Source: an uncultured Vampirovibrio sp. (GTDB lineage Bacteria > Cyanobacteriota > Vampirovibrionia > Gastranaerophilales > Gastranaerophilaceae). From it: 64,000 nt of DNA. Within the stretch, counting starts at the first letter, position 1; every line of letters begins with the position of its first letter. A model generated the notes under the pieces. It made no database searches and was not told where the DNA came from. It saw nothing but the letters and a program-made list of their open reading frames with translations. Position numbers and translations under genes: made by a program. Below are positions 42,723 to 52,545 of this stretch, piece after piece. The stretch is taken from assembly GCA_910583725.1 (NCBI GenBank), contig CAJTXZ010000004.1, positions 26,018-90,017 of the forward strand. Reading direction: 5' to 3'.

Positions 42723-43973
42723 ATGCAAATATGGCATCCATTCACACAGCATGGCTTAAATGAAGATATAATTGAGATTGAAACATCTGACAAAGAGTTT
42801 TTAATAACAAAAGATGGTGCAAAAATTATTGATGGCATATCATCCTGGTGGGTAAACACTTTGGGGCACAAAAACCCCATTATTGCAAAAGCTATTGAGG
42901 ATGAGGCTAAAAAGCTTCACCAGATAATATTTGCAGGTTTTGTACATAAACCTGCAAAATGTGCGGCTGAAAACTTAAGTAAATTTTTGCCAAAAGATTA
43001 TACGCATATATTTTTCTCCGATTCAGGCTCTACAAGCGTTGAGGTGGCCTTAAAGATGGCTGTTGGGTATCATTATAATAAGGGGCAAAACAGAAGCAAA
43101 ATTGTCGCAATGGAGCACTCTTACCACGGCGATACCTTTGGCGGCATGTCCTCAGGTGCAAGAAGCGTATTTAATGAGCCCTACACAAAGATGCTTTTTG
43201 AGGTTGAAAGGATTCCATACCCGAAGGAAGGCGAAGAAGAGCGCACAATAAAAGCATACAAAAAACTTTTAGAAAAAGAAGGCAATAAAATCGGGGCAAT
43301 CATTCTGGAACCATTGGTTTTGGGCTCTGGCGGCATGTTCTTTTATAAGCCCTTTGTAATTGATGAATTATACAAATTATCAAAAGAATACGGCGTAATC
43401 TTTGCCCTTGATGAGGTTATGACAGGTTTTGGCAGAGTTGGCACAATGTTTGCATTTAACCAGACAAATATAATCCCTGATATTATTTGCCTTTCAAAGG
43501 GTTTAACAGGAGGTTCAATCCCGCTTGCTGCAACGGTTTCAACAAAAGAAATATATGATGCTTACTTATCTAAAGATAAGGCCAAAATGTTTTTCCACTC
43601 TTCATCCTACACCGCAAACCCGATTGCCTGCGCTGCAGCCAATGCAAACCTTGAAATATGGCAAAATACGGATGTTTTAGCCGATGTTAAGAGGGTTAAC
43701 GATTTTTATTATACGCAGCTAGAAAGGTTTAAGCACCTGCCCGCTAAAAACGTACGTATTTTGGGGGATATTTTTGCATTTGATGTTGAAAAATCAGGCA
43801 ATGATTATGTTTCAAACATCGGCATAAAACTTTATGATTATTACAGAAAAAATAATATCCTGCTTCGCCCCTTAGGCAATACTGTATACGTCATGCCGCC
43901 ATATTGTATATCAAATGAGAGCTTAATAAGGGTTTTTGACGTTATTGAAAAATCACTAAAAGAGTGTTTGTAA
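42723..43973 (+). CDS. bioA: Adenosylmethionine-8-amino-7-oxononanoate aminotransferase
   Basis: PLP-dependent class III aminotransferase of biotin synthesis (KAPA to DAPA with SAM as amino donor). Starts MQIWHPFTQHG as in BioA; IIDGISSWWVNTLGH carries the family Trp pair; the PLP lysine is near residue 259 in LSKGLTGGSIPL; ALDEVMTGFGRVG holds the cofactor Asp. Good ribosome site GGGAGGG. Other bio genes are not in the window. Confidence 0.93.
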   Translation: MQIWHPFTQHGLNEDIIEIETSDKEFLITKDGAKIIDGISSWWVNTLGHKNPIIAKAIEDEAKKLHQIIFAGFVHKPAKCAAENLSKFLPKDYTHIFFSDSGSTSVEVALKMAVGYHYNKGQNRSKIVAMEHSYHGDTFGGMSSGARSVFNEPYTKMLFEVERIPYPKEGEEERTIKAYKKLLEKEGNKIGAIILEPLVLGSGGMFFYKPFVIDELYKLSKEYGVIFALDEVMTGFGRVGTMFAFNQTNIIPDIICLSKGLTGGSIPLAATVSTKEIYDAYLSKDKAKMFFHSSSYTANPIACAAANANLEIWQNTDVLADVKRVNDFYYTQLERFKHLPAKNVRILGDIFAFDVEKSGNDYVSNIGIKLYDYYRKNNILLRPLGNTVYVMPPYCISNESLIRVFDVIEKSLKECL

Positions 43974-44095
43974 AGCTATAAAATATCTCCAGGCTTTGAC
44001 ATGACAATATCAACACGGATATAACCATTAAACAACAACATTATAAATCATCTGACAATTTTTTATCTTCACGGGTTTTATAAATATTGAAAACC

Positions 44096-45181
44096 ATGTC
44101 AATAAATTTCAATGTTTTTTCAAAATTTAATTATCCAATTCAAAATTATGGTGTAACAAAAAGTCCTGCGCCAGGTTTTGGAGTGCAAAATTCTGCACCG
44201 GTTTTTGATGTATTCATAAAGCAGACATCTAAAACCCAAACCAGGGCAAAAGAAAAAGCAAGCGCATTATGGCAAGCGCAAGATATTAGCAATACAACAA
44301 GCTGGACAAAGGACAGGTTTGAAAAAATATATAATGAAATATATGACGAAGTTATGAATAGTATGCCGATAACAAAAGAATTAAACATTCAAAAGCCTGT
44401 GCTTAAATTTATGGAAAAAGATAACGACAGATTAACCATGATGCGCTATAATCTGGACAATAATTCCATTAGCATATTCCCCATGTTAAAAGATGACTTC
44501 TTTTCATATAAAATGCCTGAAAACAAAATTGAATCAGGAATAGTAGGAATAATAGCAAGCAAAAGAGGGTATGAAAAAGATTTAAAAACACTCCCAAAAA
44601 TGCAAGACATAACTATATTAAAGCTGAATGATGATGAAAAAGAATTATTAATAAAAGGATTTTTTGCTCATGAATTGAGACATGTAGTACAAGATCATCT
44701 AATGATGTCCACAAAAAGCACCTGCAACATTTTAAAGGACATAAATGCCGATATAAATGAAGCAACAAAAGAAATTGAACGCTGCCGCGAAGAACTAGAA
44801 AAATTGGGCGGAGAAAAACCTCCGCTCAATACCCATATTTTAGAAATAAAAAATTCCCATTATATAGAAGACTACAAACCTGCTAAATTAATTGAAGATG
44901 ATGTCAAATTAAAATTTTCATCACTTGATGATGATAACAGATATTGGTCAACAAAAAATCATCTTTCTTTGCGCAAAATCACAGATGATCATAATGAATA
45001 TATTATGCAGCCTGTAGAAATAGATGCTAACCACTATGCTGCAGAATATTTGGTTCTCCATACTTCAACAGAAAATGCAAGAGAAGATATAGTAAGAGAT
45101 ATAGAATTAGATTTTCTTTTAAACACCAATTTAGAAGCAATGCAAGAAGCTGGTTATCCGCCATTAATTGAAAAGCATTGA
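44096..45181 (+). CDS. Putative zinc metalloprotein (HExxH) with FxG-like N terminus
   Basis: The N terminus, MSINFNVFSKFNYPIQNYGVTKSP, then APGFGVQN, resembles the FxG proteins. HELRH at residues 192-196 (within GFFAHELRHVVQDHL) is a HExxH zinc site, and PVEIDANHYAAEYLVLH about 115 residues later could supply the third ligand, a layout known from minimal metallopeptidases that act on or process surface proteins. A Glu/Lys-rich coiled region (about 210-240) separates the two. No signal peptide. A TTG nine bases upstream (44087) is an alternative start. Protease activity is an inference from the motif. Confidence 0.65.
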   Translation: MSINFNVFSKFNYPIQNYGVTKSPAPGFGVQNSAPVFDVFIKQTSKTQTRAKEKASALWQAQDISNTTSWTKDRFEKIYNEIYDEVMNSMPITKELNIQKPVLKFMEKDNDRLTMMRYNLDNNSISIFPMLKDDFFSYKMPENKIESGIVGIIASKRGYEKDLKTLPKMQDITILKLNDDEKELLIKGFFAHELRHVVQDHLMMSTKSTCNILKDINADINEATKEIERCREELEKLGGEKPPLNTHILEIKNSHYIEDYKPAKLIEDDVKLKFSSLDDDNRYWSTKNHLSLRKITDDHNEYIMQPVEIDANHYAAEYLVLHTSTENAREDIVRDIELDFLLNTNLEAMQEAGYPPLIEKH

Positions 45182-45360
45182 GATAATTTTCGCAATCTTC
45201 ATTAAAATGAACGTCTAAATTGAGTTTTAGCTAAATAAAGTTTAAGCCTGATTTCTTATGCATAGTATATGGTATAGCAGGCTGAAAACATAGGATAAAT
45301 AAATGCAAAATTGTTATACAATTACTAAAATATAAATTTGAAATAATTTTTGTTTTATAC

Positions 45361-45390
45361 AAAAAACCGCCCAGCTAAAGGCCCGGGCGG
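45361..45390 (-). terminator. Terminator of the T4P/T2S operon
   Basis: CCGCCC (45367-45372) pairs with GGGCGG (45385-45390). On the minus strand the stem is followed by TTTTTT. About 25 nt after the platform-protein stop. Confidence 0.8.
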
Positions 45391-45415
45391 AATTTTTGAA
45401 ATTTTTGAATATTTT

Positions 45416-46633
45416 TTATTGCTGATATGCTGCAAACAACGGCATATATAATGATAATGCAAGGAATAAAACTACAAAACCAATGAATATCAACAATGCA
45501 GGCTCAACAAGTTTTGTAAATTTATCAATGATATCATCAAGTTTTCTGTCAATAAATGTTGTACAGTGGTATAACATTTCACCTAAACGACCTGACTGTT
45601 CACCTGTTGCAATCATAAATAACATCATATTCGGTATTTGCTTTGTACTTCTTAATGCAATAGAAAGGTGGATACCTTGCTGTACCTTAGCAGCAGCACC
45701 CAATATTGCCTGTTTTAATACAACATTATCCATCGTTAAATTTGAAAGATATAAGCAGTCTACAACAGGAATACCGGCATCATATGCAACCTGCAGAACA
45801 GCAAGAAAGTTTGAGTAGTTTGCATACCGCATCAAATCAGAAAGAAGAGGTACTTTTAATATATATCTGTCTACCACTTTTCTTGATGCTTCGGTTGTAA
45901 ATATTTTTCTGATACCATAGATAATTACGCCAACACCGATAATTAATACATACCAGAACTTGCGCATAAAGTTTCCAAGTTCAATACAAATTTTGGTTGC
46001 CCAAGGCAAATCACGGCCAAGGTTATCAAACATCGCAGAAAATGCCGGAAATACAAACATTAACATAATTGTAACAACAACCGCTGCCAAAATAAGTACA
46101 AATGCAGGATAAATAAGCGCGCCAATTACTTTACCCTTGATGGCGTCTTGTTTCTTTAACAATTCCAGCATTCTGGCAAGGGTTTTATCCAATTCTCCGG
46201 AATCTTCACCGGCTTTTACCAAGCCGACATACACTCTGCCAAACAAGCTTCTGTATTTTTCAAGAGTTTCCGCAAGCGTAGAACCTGCAATAATCTGTCT
46301 TCTTAACTCATAAGCAATATCCCTGATTGCAGTAGTCTCTGCATTATTTTCCATAAACACAAGGGTTTCAATGATAGGGATACCAGTTGCTGTCAATATT
46401 TGCAAGGTTGAAGTGAATTCAATCTTGTCCTTTAAAGACATAGGTTTCAGGTTTGCTTTTGCAAGTTTAATTACCTGCTCGGAAGCATTTTTATTTGATT
46501 CATCAATAATTTTTGTAGGCAAAAGACCTATCTTCTTAATACCCTCACGGGCAGACTTAATGTCTTCAGCCTCAATCTTACCTCTGACAATAGTTTTATT
46601 ATTTTTAAGTGCTATATATGCAAATAAGGGCAT
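45416..46633 (-). CDS. Type IV pilus/type II secretion inner-membrane platform protein (PilC/GspF)
   Basis: Two repeated T2SSF domains with three membrane helices (around residues 170-195, 220-240 and 375-400); MSLKDKIEFTSTLQILTATGIPI, AGEDSGELDKTLARM and GEQSGRLGEMLYHCTTFIDRKLDD are the paired family motifs. An N-terminal LFAYIALKNNKTIVRGKIEAED segment precedes it. 405 aa is full length. Overlaps the ATPase gene by one base (TAATG). Serves as the membrane platform for pseudopilus or pilus assembly. Confidence 0.92.
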   Translation of the reverse strand: MPLFAYIALKNNKTIVRGKIEAEDIKSAREGIKKIGLLPTKIIDESNKNASEQVIKLAKANLKPMSLKDKIEFTSTLQILTATGIPIIETLVFMENNAETTAIRDIAYELRRQIIAGSTLAETLEKYRSLFGRVYVGLVKAGEDSGELDKTLARMLELLKKQDAIKGKVIGALIYPAFVLILAAVVVTIMLMFVFPAFSAMFDNLGRDLPWATKICIELGNFMRKFWYVLIIGVGVIIYGIRKIFTTEASRKVVDRYILKVPLLSDLMRYANYSNFLAVLQVAYDAGIPVVDCLYLSNLTMDNVVLKQAILGAAAKVQQGIHLSIALRSTKQIPNMMLFMIATGEQSGRLGEMLYHCTTFIDRKLDDIIDKFTKLVEPALLIFIGFVVLFLALSLYMPLFAAYQQ

Positions 46634-49095
46634 TATTCACCAGCCAATCCTAAAATTCTAACAAATTCATCAACCGAAGTTATACCGTTTTTAATGTGCT
46701 CAAGACAAGCTTTATGAAGTGTCTTCATACCATGTTTTACAGCATATTCTTCAATTTCTACATCATGTGCGCGCTGCGCAATAAGCTTCTTTAAGTCGTT
46801 ATTAACAACCAAAACCTCAAGTACAGCAGTTCTGCCTTTATAACCTGTATTATTACAGAACTCACAGCCTTTGGCCTTGTATATTTTCTGCTTCATAAAC
46901 TCCTGTATTTCAATAGGGTCAGTCAGCACCTTCTTAGCTTCTTCAAGTGTCGGAGTATAAGCCTGTTTACATTCTGGACACAGTTTTCTAACAAGTCTTT
47001 GAGCTAAAACACCATTCAGGGTAGAAGATACAAGATAATCCTTTGCACCCATTTCAATAAGCCTTGTAACGGTTGCAGCAGCTGAGTTTGTGTGAACCGT
47101 ACTTAACACAAGGTGACCGGTAAGAGAAGCGGAAATTGCAACCTCAAGCGTTTCAAAGTCACGAATCTCACCCACAAGGATAATATCAGGGTCCTGTCTT
47201 AATATTGCTCTCAGTGAAGAGGCAAATGTAATACCGGCCTTAGGGTTTACAGCAGACTGGTTTACGCCTTCAAGCTTAATTTCAACAGGGTCTTCAATTG
47301 TTGTAATGTTAACATCCTCTTTGTTTAAAGATCTTAAAAGAGCGTACAAAGTAGTTGTTTTACCGGAACCCGTAGGACCTGATGTTAACAAAATTCCGTT
47401 AGGCTCGGAAACCAAATATTGGATTTTTTCTAAATCCTCCTTGGAGGCGCCATCAATAACAATACCGGTCTGAGCCTTGGCATCGGAAGAAGTTATAGCA
47501 GGTGCCAAAACCCTGATTACCATCTTCTCCCTGCCGTTAACAGGAAGTGTATTAATACGAAAGTCATACTGCATTTTTCTGTATTTGATAGTAAAGTTAC
47601 CGTCTTGTGCACGTCTGTGCTCTGCAATGTTCATACGGGCCAATACCTTGAAACGCGAAATTACAGCACTTTCTACCTTTTGCGGAATCTTTAAAACTTC
47701 TTTTAAGGCGCCATCGACCCTATATCTAACCACATAACCGTCTGTTCTTGGTTCAATATGAATATCTGACGCTTTCTGATCAATCGCAGATGTAATAATT
47801 TTATTAGCAAACTTAGATACAGTACCTGTTGTATCTTGAATTTCTCTTTCAACCTGTTCCCAAAGAGTGTCCTCATTACTTACATCAAGCTTTTCTCTTT
47901 CAATCTGCTCTAAGATTCTGTCTGTTTCCTGTTTATCAGTTTGATAATAGGTTTGTACAAAATTTTCATACTCATAGTGAGTAATCATCATAATTGTAGG
48001 CTTTAAACCAGTTTGATAAACAATCTCGTCAATAACCTTTACATCCTTAGGATTTACCATACCGACAACAAGTGTTTTGTCGGTCATTGACAAAGGAATA
48101 ACACGATTTACTCTGACAAAATCCTCAGGAAGAACAGATATAGCTGTAGGTAAAGCCTTAAGTTGGTCAGCAGAAGCAAGCTTGAGACCCATCTGGGCGC
48201 CAAGAGCTTCTTTCAATTGCTTAATAGTAACAAAACCAAGCTTAACAAGAACAGAACCCAAAGGCACATCCAAAACCTTTGCTTCAGCAAGAGCTATGGT
48301 TAGCTGCTTTTCACTCAAAAGCCCTTCTTCCATTAAAATTTCACCAATCCTCTTTGTCTTGGGAGATTTTACGGCACTAATGGGCTTAACGGGTTTTTTT
48401 ACAGCAGGAACGCCAGCAGCCTGCTTTGCTGCTGCAGATTTTATTGTATTCCTTTTGCTGGCACTTACAACTTCAGGATTTATAACATCAACATCATCAT
48501 CTTCAATAGTTAAATCAACATCATCATCGCCAAGAGGTTTAGGCTGCACAACGGTTCTTGCCTGAGGCGCCTTAGGCCTTTGAGGCTGCGTTTGCACAGC
48601 AAGCGGTTTTGAGATTTTTGTTGCATCCATTGAGACATCAACTTCCTCAAGCTTATCTAAGCCGACAGAGGAGGTATCAAGTTTATTAACAGAGGTATTA
48701 GTCTTAACAGAAGTCTGAGATCCAACAGCCACAGGAGCAGGAGCCTCCACACCAATATCAGGAAGAGCATCAAGAGCCATCAAATCCTCAGCCGGTGCAG
48801 CACTGCTCAATTTAACATTTCCGTATTTAGAATTAAAAATCTTTAAAAATTCATCAAATAAAACGTTAAAATTTGTTTCTGAAAGAAAAATAAATTCAAT
48901 TCTGGCATCAAAAACAGATTTTATATATTCTGTTATCTTAGCCTTGTCAGATGTGGCAGACACAGCGGCAAAAAAAGCACCGCCTTGCATATTAATGGGG
49001 ACAAATGACAACTCTTTTGCTACAGCAAGCTCAAAATGATTAGCGTAATCAAAATTGATTTTATTTATAAGTTTAACTAATAATTCGTTTTTCAT
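46633..49095 (-). CDS. Type IV pilus/type II secretion assembly ATPase (PilB/GspE)
   Basis: 820 residues, longer than usual. An extra ~100-residue N-terminal domain (MKNELLVKLINKINFDYAN...) and a disordered Pro/Ala/Val linker (about 100-240) precede a MshEN-type domain (about 245-390, GEILMEEGLLSEKQL, GSVLVKLGFVT), a fold that binds c-di-GMP in some relatives. The ATPase has Walker A GPTGSGKTTT (about 573), the Asp box, Walker B ILVGEIRD, the His box STVHTNSA and the C-M-C metal cluster (CPECKQAY and CEFCNNTG). Powers assembly on PilC/GspF. The MshEN domain could link it to c-di-GMP. Confidence 0.93.
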   Translation of the reverse strand: MKNELLVKLINKINFDYANHFELAVAKELSFVPINMQGGAFFAAVSATSDKAKITEYIKSVFDARIEFIFLSETNFNVLFDEFLKIFNSKYGNVKLSSAAPAEDLMALDALPDIGVEAPAPVAVGSQTSVKTNTSVNKLDTSSVGLDKLEEVDVSMDATKISKPLAVQTQPQRPKAPQARTVVQPKPLGDDDVDLTIEDDDVDVINPEVVSASKRNTIKSAAAKQAAGVPAVKKPVKPISAVKSPKTKRIGEILMEEGLLSEKQLTIALAEAKVLDVPLGSVLVKLGFVTIKQLKEALGAQMGLKLASADQLKALPTAISVLPEDFVRVNRVIPLSMTDKTLVVGMVNPKDVKVIDEIVYQTGLKPTIMMITHYEYENFVQTYYQTDKQETDRILEQIEREKLDVSNEDTLWEQVEREIQDTTGTVSKFANKIITSAIDQKASDIHIEPRTDGYVVRYRVDGALKEVLKIPQKVESAVISRFKVLARMNIAEHRRAQDGNFTIKYRKMQYDFRINTLPVNGREKMVIRVLAPAITSSDAKAQTGIVIDGASKEDLEKIQYLVSEPNGILLTSGPTGSGKTTTLYALLRSLNKEDVNITTIEDPVEIKLEGVNQSAVNPKAGITFASSLRAILRQDPDIILVGEIRDFETLEVAISASLTGHLVLSTVHTNSAAATVTRLIEMGAKDYLVSSTLNGVLAQRLVRKLCPECKQAYTPTLEEAKKVLTDPIEIQEFMKQKIYKAKGCEFCNNTGYKGRTAVLEVLVVNNDLKKLIAQRAHDVEIEEYAVKHGMKTLHKACLEHIKNGITSVDEFVRILGLAGE

Positions 49096-49163
49096 AAGAT
49101 TCTATCTGACTTTATACTTCTATCCGTAATGTATGCTTAATTTTATTAACTTTATTATTTGGC

Positions 49164-49191
49164 TGGCAGGGCTTTTTAAAGAACCCTGCCA
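49164..49191 (-). terminator. Intercistronic hairpin between the secretin and ATPase genes
   Basis: Stem TGGCAGGG (49164-49171)/CCCTGCCA (49184-49191), 12-nt loop, in the gap after the secretin stop. No T tract follows on the minus strand, so it may be a stabilising or processing hairpin instead of a full terminator. Confidence 0.45.
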
Positions 49192-49211
49192 TCCAACAAC
49201 CTTTTTTATTT

Positions 49212-51206
49212 TTATAGATCCATTGCTTTGATTTCTTTAGCCTGCTCTTCAGAGTAAACTATGTGAGGTGTAACCATAATTACCAATTCTTCTTTTTCTT
49301 TGGTGTTTGTAGATTGTCTAAAGAATACACCTAAGAGAGGAATGTCGCCTAAAACCGGAACCTTGGTAACATTTTGTCTTTCACTTTCCTTGATAAGACC
49401 AGCTATAACAAGGGTTTCACCATCTTTAATTCTGAGGTTATTAAGTTTCAAGTTACGTCTTTGCAATAATGTAGCATTGATAACTGAGTTTGTTCTATTT
49501 GTACCCTGTATAGGCTCTTCTGTTGTTAACTGTTCTTTAATTGTTGCAAACTCAGGAGTCATATTCAGTGATACATAGCCATCCTGGCTTATAAATGGTA
49601 TCAATTCAATCTTAAGACCTTCATCGTTACCAATATCATATGTTCTTGTAACAGTCGGTGCAACTGATGAACCAAAGAACCCGCCGTCTGAACCGCTGTT
49701 GGTTTCAGTACTTGTTGTCTTAATATAATCAGATGTTAAGTCAATAAGTGATTTCTGGCCGTTTGTTACCATTAATTTAGGATTTGTAAGAACTCTGCCC
49801 TTGCCATTTTTGATAAGGTATTTTAATTCATAAGAAAGTGCAGAACTTCCTGAATATTTTGCACCGTGCGGGCCATCAGGACCAAAGATTACAGGAGTAT
49901 TTGCGCCTGTTCCCAAGCCCTCAGATGAGAAACCTAATGAAAGGAACGGAGTCCATAAATTCCACTTATTCTCAAATTCTTTTGAACCTGATTCGTTAAG
50001 TTCAATAACAGCAAGTTCAATATAAGCCATAGGCTGTTTAATATCATTCTTAGCTATAAAGTCTTTAATTACACGAAGCTGTTCAACAGATCCGCCATAC
50101 ACGGTAACCAACCCAAGATCAGGAGAGAATGTAATCGTCAAAGGAACAGACTGGAAAGGAAGTACGGTTGAACCGTCAGTGCTTGCAGCACCGGTTTGAC
50201 CGCCTGTTGTATCAACAGCTGTTGCACGGCAGGCAATAAAACCACCGCCAAGTTTTACGGCTTTGATTTCATCATCCTCAGCATCAGTCTCAGTATCACC
50301 ATCGTCAATTTGTGATTGGCTTGACTGTGTAGCAGTACCTTGGTTGTTCAATGATTCATTTGAAGGCATCATAGTATCACACAAAAGGGCAGCCATTTCT
50401 TTTGGTGTTGTGTGATTTACCTTAAAAATATTAACCATAGGTTTTTTATCGAGCTGCGCAACAATTTTTTCAGCCAGGGCAGCATCTGTATCAGAACCAA
50501 AAACTAAAATTTCGTTTGTACGTGGGTTTGATGCTACGACCTGTTTATTTGAAACGCCTGACATTTTCGCAGAAAATATATTAGCGTTTAAGAATTTAGC
50601 AACTGCAGGAGCTTCCACATATTTAACAGGGATAACGGTTAAACTTTGTTTACCAATACCTAAGTCTTTAGATGCTTCTATAGAAGAAACAATTAAATTT
50701 TTTCCATCCTTAACATATGTAAGTTCTGAAGATTTCATCACAAGCAAGAAAGCATCGTTAAGAGTTACATTAACCAAATCTAAGGTCACTTTGCCTTCAA
50801 CAGAGCTGTGGAAAACAACGTTTATACCAGCCTTATCAGCAAACATTCTTAAAACCTGACGTACGTCAGAATCTCTTAATGATAATGTAATTCTATTCGG
50901 AGACTCTGTGATTGAAATACCTGCATCAAGTTTAATCTTTGTTTTTGCACCCTGAGCTTCGGGGCTGTTAAGGTTTAATAATGAATCATCACTTACTTCA
51001 TTATCAATCATCTGTTTAAGAGCTAGCGCTGAAGGGTCATCTGATAATTGTGCATTATCAACGTTCATGCTTAAAAGTTCACTCTGAGCAGCAGGCTCAA
51101 CTTTCTGTTCACTTAGAAACCCGGCCCAGCAAGCTTGTGCCAAAGATAAGGCAAGCGCAAAAAGCGTAATGTTTCTAAATAGTTTTCTTTTCTTGTGTGT
51201 TAACAT
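49212..51206 (-). CDS. Secretin (GspD/PilQ family)
   Basis: Outer-membrane channel subunit of a T2S/T4P system. A signal peptide (LFALALSLAQACWA, cleavage about residue 28) is followed by an N0/STN-like domain (about 105-170), an N1 domain (about 178-250), an acidic linker (about 275-320) and the secretin C-terminal domain, with GRVLTNPKLMVTNGQ and DGETLVIAGLI, VPVLGDIPLLGVFFRQ and ELVIMVTPHIV as core motifs. 664 aa fits. Second gene of the operon. The presence of a secretin indicates an outer membrane. Confidence 0.92.
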   Translation of the reverse strand: MLTHKKRKLFRNITLFALALSLAQACWAGFLSEQKVEPAAQSELLSMNVDNAQLSDDPSALALKQMIDNEVSDDSLLNLNSPEAQGAKTKIKLDAGISITESPNRITLSLRDSDVRQVLRMFADKAGINVVFHSSVEGKVTLDLVNVTLNDAFLLVMKSSELTYVKDGKNLIVSSIEASKDLGIGKQSLTVIPVKYVEAPAVAKFLNANIFSAKMSGVSNKQVVASNPRTNEILVFGSDTDAALAEKIVAQLDKKPMVNIFKVNHTTPKEMAALLCDTMMPSNESLNNQGTATQSSQSQIDDGDTETDAEDDEIKAVKLGGGFIACRATAVDTTGGQTGAASTDGSTVLPFQSVPLTITFSPDLGLVTVYGGSVEQLRVIKDFIAKNDIKQPMAYIELAVIELNESGSKEFENKWNLWTPFLSLGFSSEGLGTGANTPVIFGPDGPHGAKYSGSSALSYELKYLIKNGKGRVLTNPKLMVTNGQKSLIDLTSDYIKTTSTETNSGSDGGFFGSSVAPTVTRTYDIGNDEGLKIELIPFISQDGYVSLNMTPEFATIKEQLTTEEPIQGTNRTNSVINATLLQRRNLKLNNLRIKDGETLVIAGLIKESERQNVTKVPVLGDIPLLGVFFRQSTNTKEKEELVIMVTPHIVYSEEQAKEIKAMDL

Positions 51207-51246
51207 CTTATTTTAACTCCTAGATTAATTTTCATAACTTCTGTAT

Positions 51247-52410
51247 TTATTTTACGCTGACTTCAACATCAGTTGCGGATGTATATTGTTTAGCGCCAGA
51301 ACCTTGTCTTTTAGCCATACCGTCAACCGGAGCTTTTCGGCCAAAGTTTTCGCCAACTTGTGCTTTATATATATTCGTGCCGTCCTTAATGGCAACATAT
51401 TGTTTATTTATTGCAACCACCTGACATTCATCAACCTTATCGCCAACCTGAACATAATAATCAGTGCCGTTTACATTAACAATTGCAGAAGGTTTTACAT
51501 TATCAAATAGAATACCTGAAACGGTGATTTCCATAAGTTTCTTGGCTTCATTTGCAAAATCTTCATCAGGAACTTCTGTGGGCGGTGAAAGAATTTCATA
51601 ATCAGAAGTAACAGTATATTTTGAACTGTCAAAGCCGCTTGGGGGAACAAACGGATTAATTCTGCCGCCATTCTGGATTGAGAATGTAACAAGTTTTTGT
51701 TCTTCATCCTTTTTAGCATCACTCTCGCTCGCTGCATTTGAAGCATTCACATCAGCAGGAGCATTTATATCAACACCAGGCTGATTTACATTATCAGGAA
51801 TCAATGGAGTTTCCTGCTGCGGTCTGTTGTTATTCATTAGAGTGCTGGCATCAGAATCAGAAGCCGTTTTGTTGGAGTTTATAAAGTTCATAAACAAATA
51901 AACACCGGCTCCAACAATTGCAAGCGCAACCAAAATACCGATAAATATAGGTAAAAAGCCTGATGATTTATTACCTTTTCTTGGCTCAAAATAAATATCA
52001 TCATCGCCATTGTCAATTGCAGCTTGTCTTCTGGCAGAATTTCTATGAGTCAAATCAGGCGTGATAGTGTCACCCCTTGGAATATCGTCATACGCAATAC
52101 TGCTTGGAGCTGTCTGGCCGCCAAATACATCAAATGCGTCTTTTCTTGGCGTGTTTGCTCTTTGGCTCTGAGCATTAGGCCTTATATCTTCTACGGCATC
52201 ATTCCCGATAAGAGACAAATCATCAGAACTATCAAGCAAGCTGTCATCATCCAGCACATCATCTCTTCTGACATTCTGCAAATCAATATTTGCATCATCA
52301 TCTAAAAGATCATCCCATGTAACAGATTTGTCATCGGTATCAATATCTACTTCTAAATCATCGAGGGCGCCGCCGTCTCTCATGTTCTCTTTTTCATCTT
52401 CAAAATACAT
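51247..52410 (-). CDS. Single-pass membrane protein with a GspC/PilP-like periplasmic domain
   Basis: An acidic cytoplasmic N-terminal ~150 residues (Asp-rich), one membrane helix (about 162-182, FLPIFIGILVALAIVGAGVYL), an Asn/Asp/Pro linker, then a C-terminal ~115-residue beta domain (ISGILFDNVKPSAIVNVNGTDYYVQ-like, ending VGENFG) that resembles the PilP/GspC homology region, which binds the secretin N-terminal domains. It is first in the minus-strand operon, upstream of secretin, ATPase and platform protein. PilM, PilN and PilO are not nearby, so this may be the only trans-envelope connector coded here. Confidence 0.75.
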   Translation of the reverse strand: MYFEDEKENMRDGGALDDLEVDIDTDDKSVTWDDLLDDDANIDLQNVRRDDVLDDDSLLDSSDDLSLIGNDAVEDIRPNAQSQRANTPRKDAFDVFGGQTAPSSIAYDDIPRGDTITPDLTHRNSARRQAAIDNGDDDIYFEPRKGNKSSGFLPIFIGILVALAIVGAGVYLFMNFINSNKTASDSDASTLMNNNRPQQETPLIPDNVNQPGVDINAPADVNASNAASESDAKKDEEQKLVTFSIQNGGRINPFVPPSGFDSSKYTVTSDYEILSPPTEVPDEDFANEAKKLMEITVSGILFDNVKPSAIVNVNGTDYYVQVGDKVDECQVVAINKQYVAIKDGTNIYKAQVGENFGRKAPVDGMAKRQGSGAKQYTSATDVEVSVK

Positions 52411-52545
52411 TGAAATCTTTCAACTCTATTACTCTACTACACTAAACTCTACTTTATATTAAAGTATACTTACTAATTAATATCGTACATTGTGGGCATT
52501 TTGTCACCATGATTTTTAATAAATCCATCAAATGTACTAGTCATT

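Noticed and set aside
48077..48565. 162-codon plus-strand frame
   Set aside because: Shadow of the PilB/GspE-like ATPase gene, with no ribosome site.
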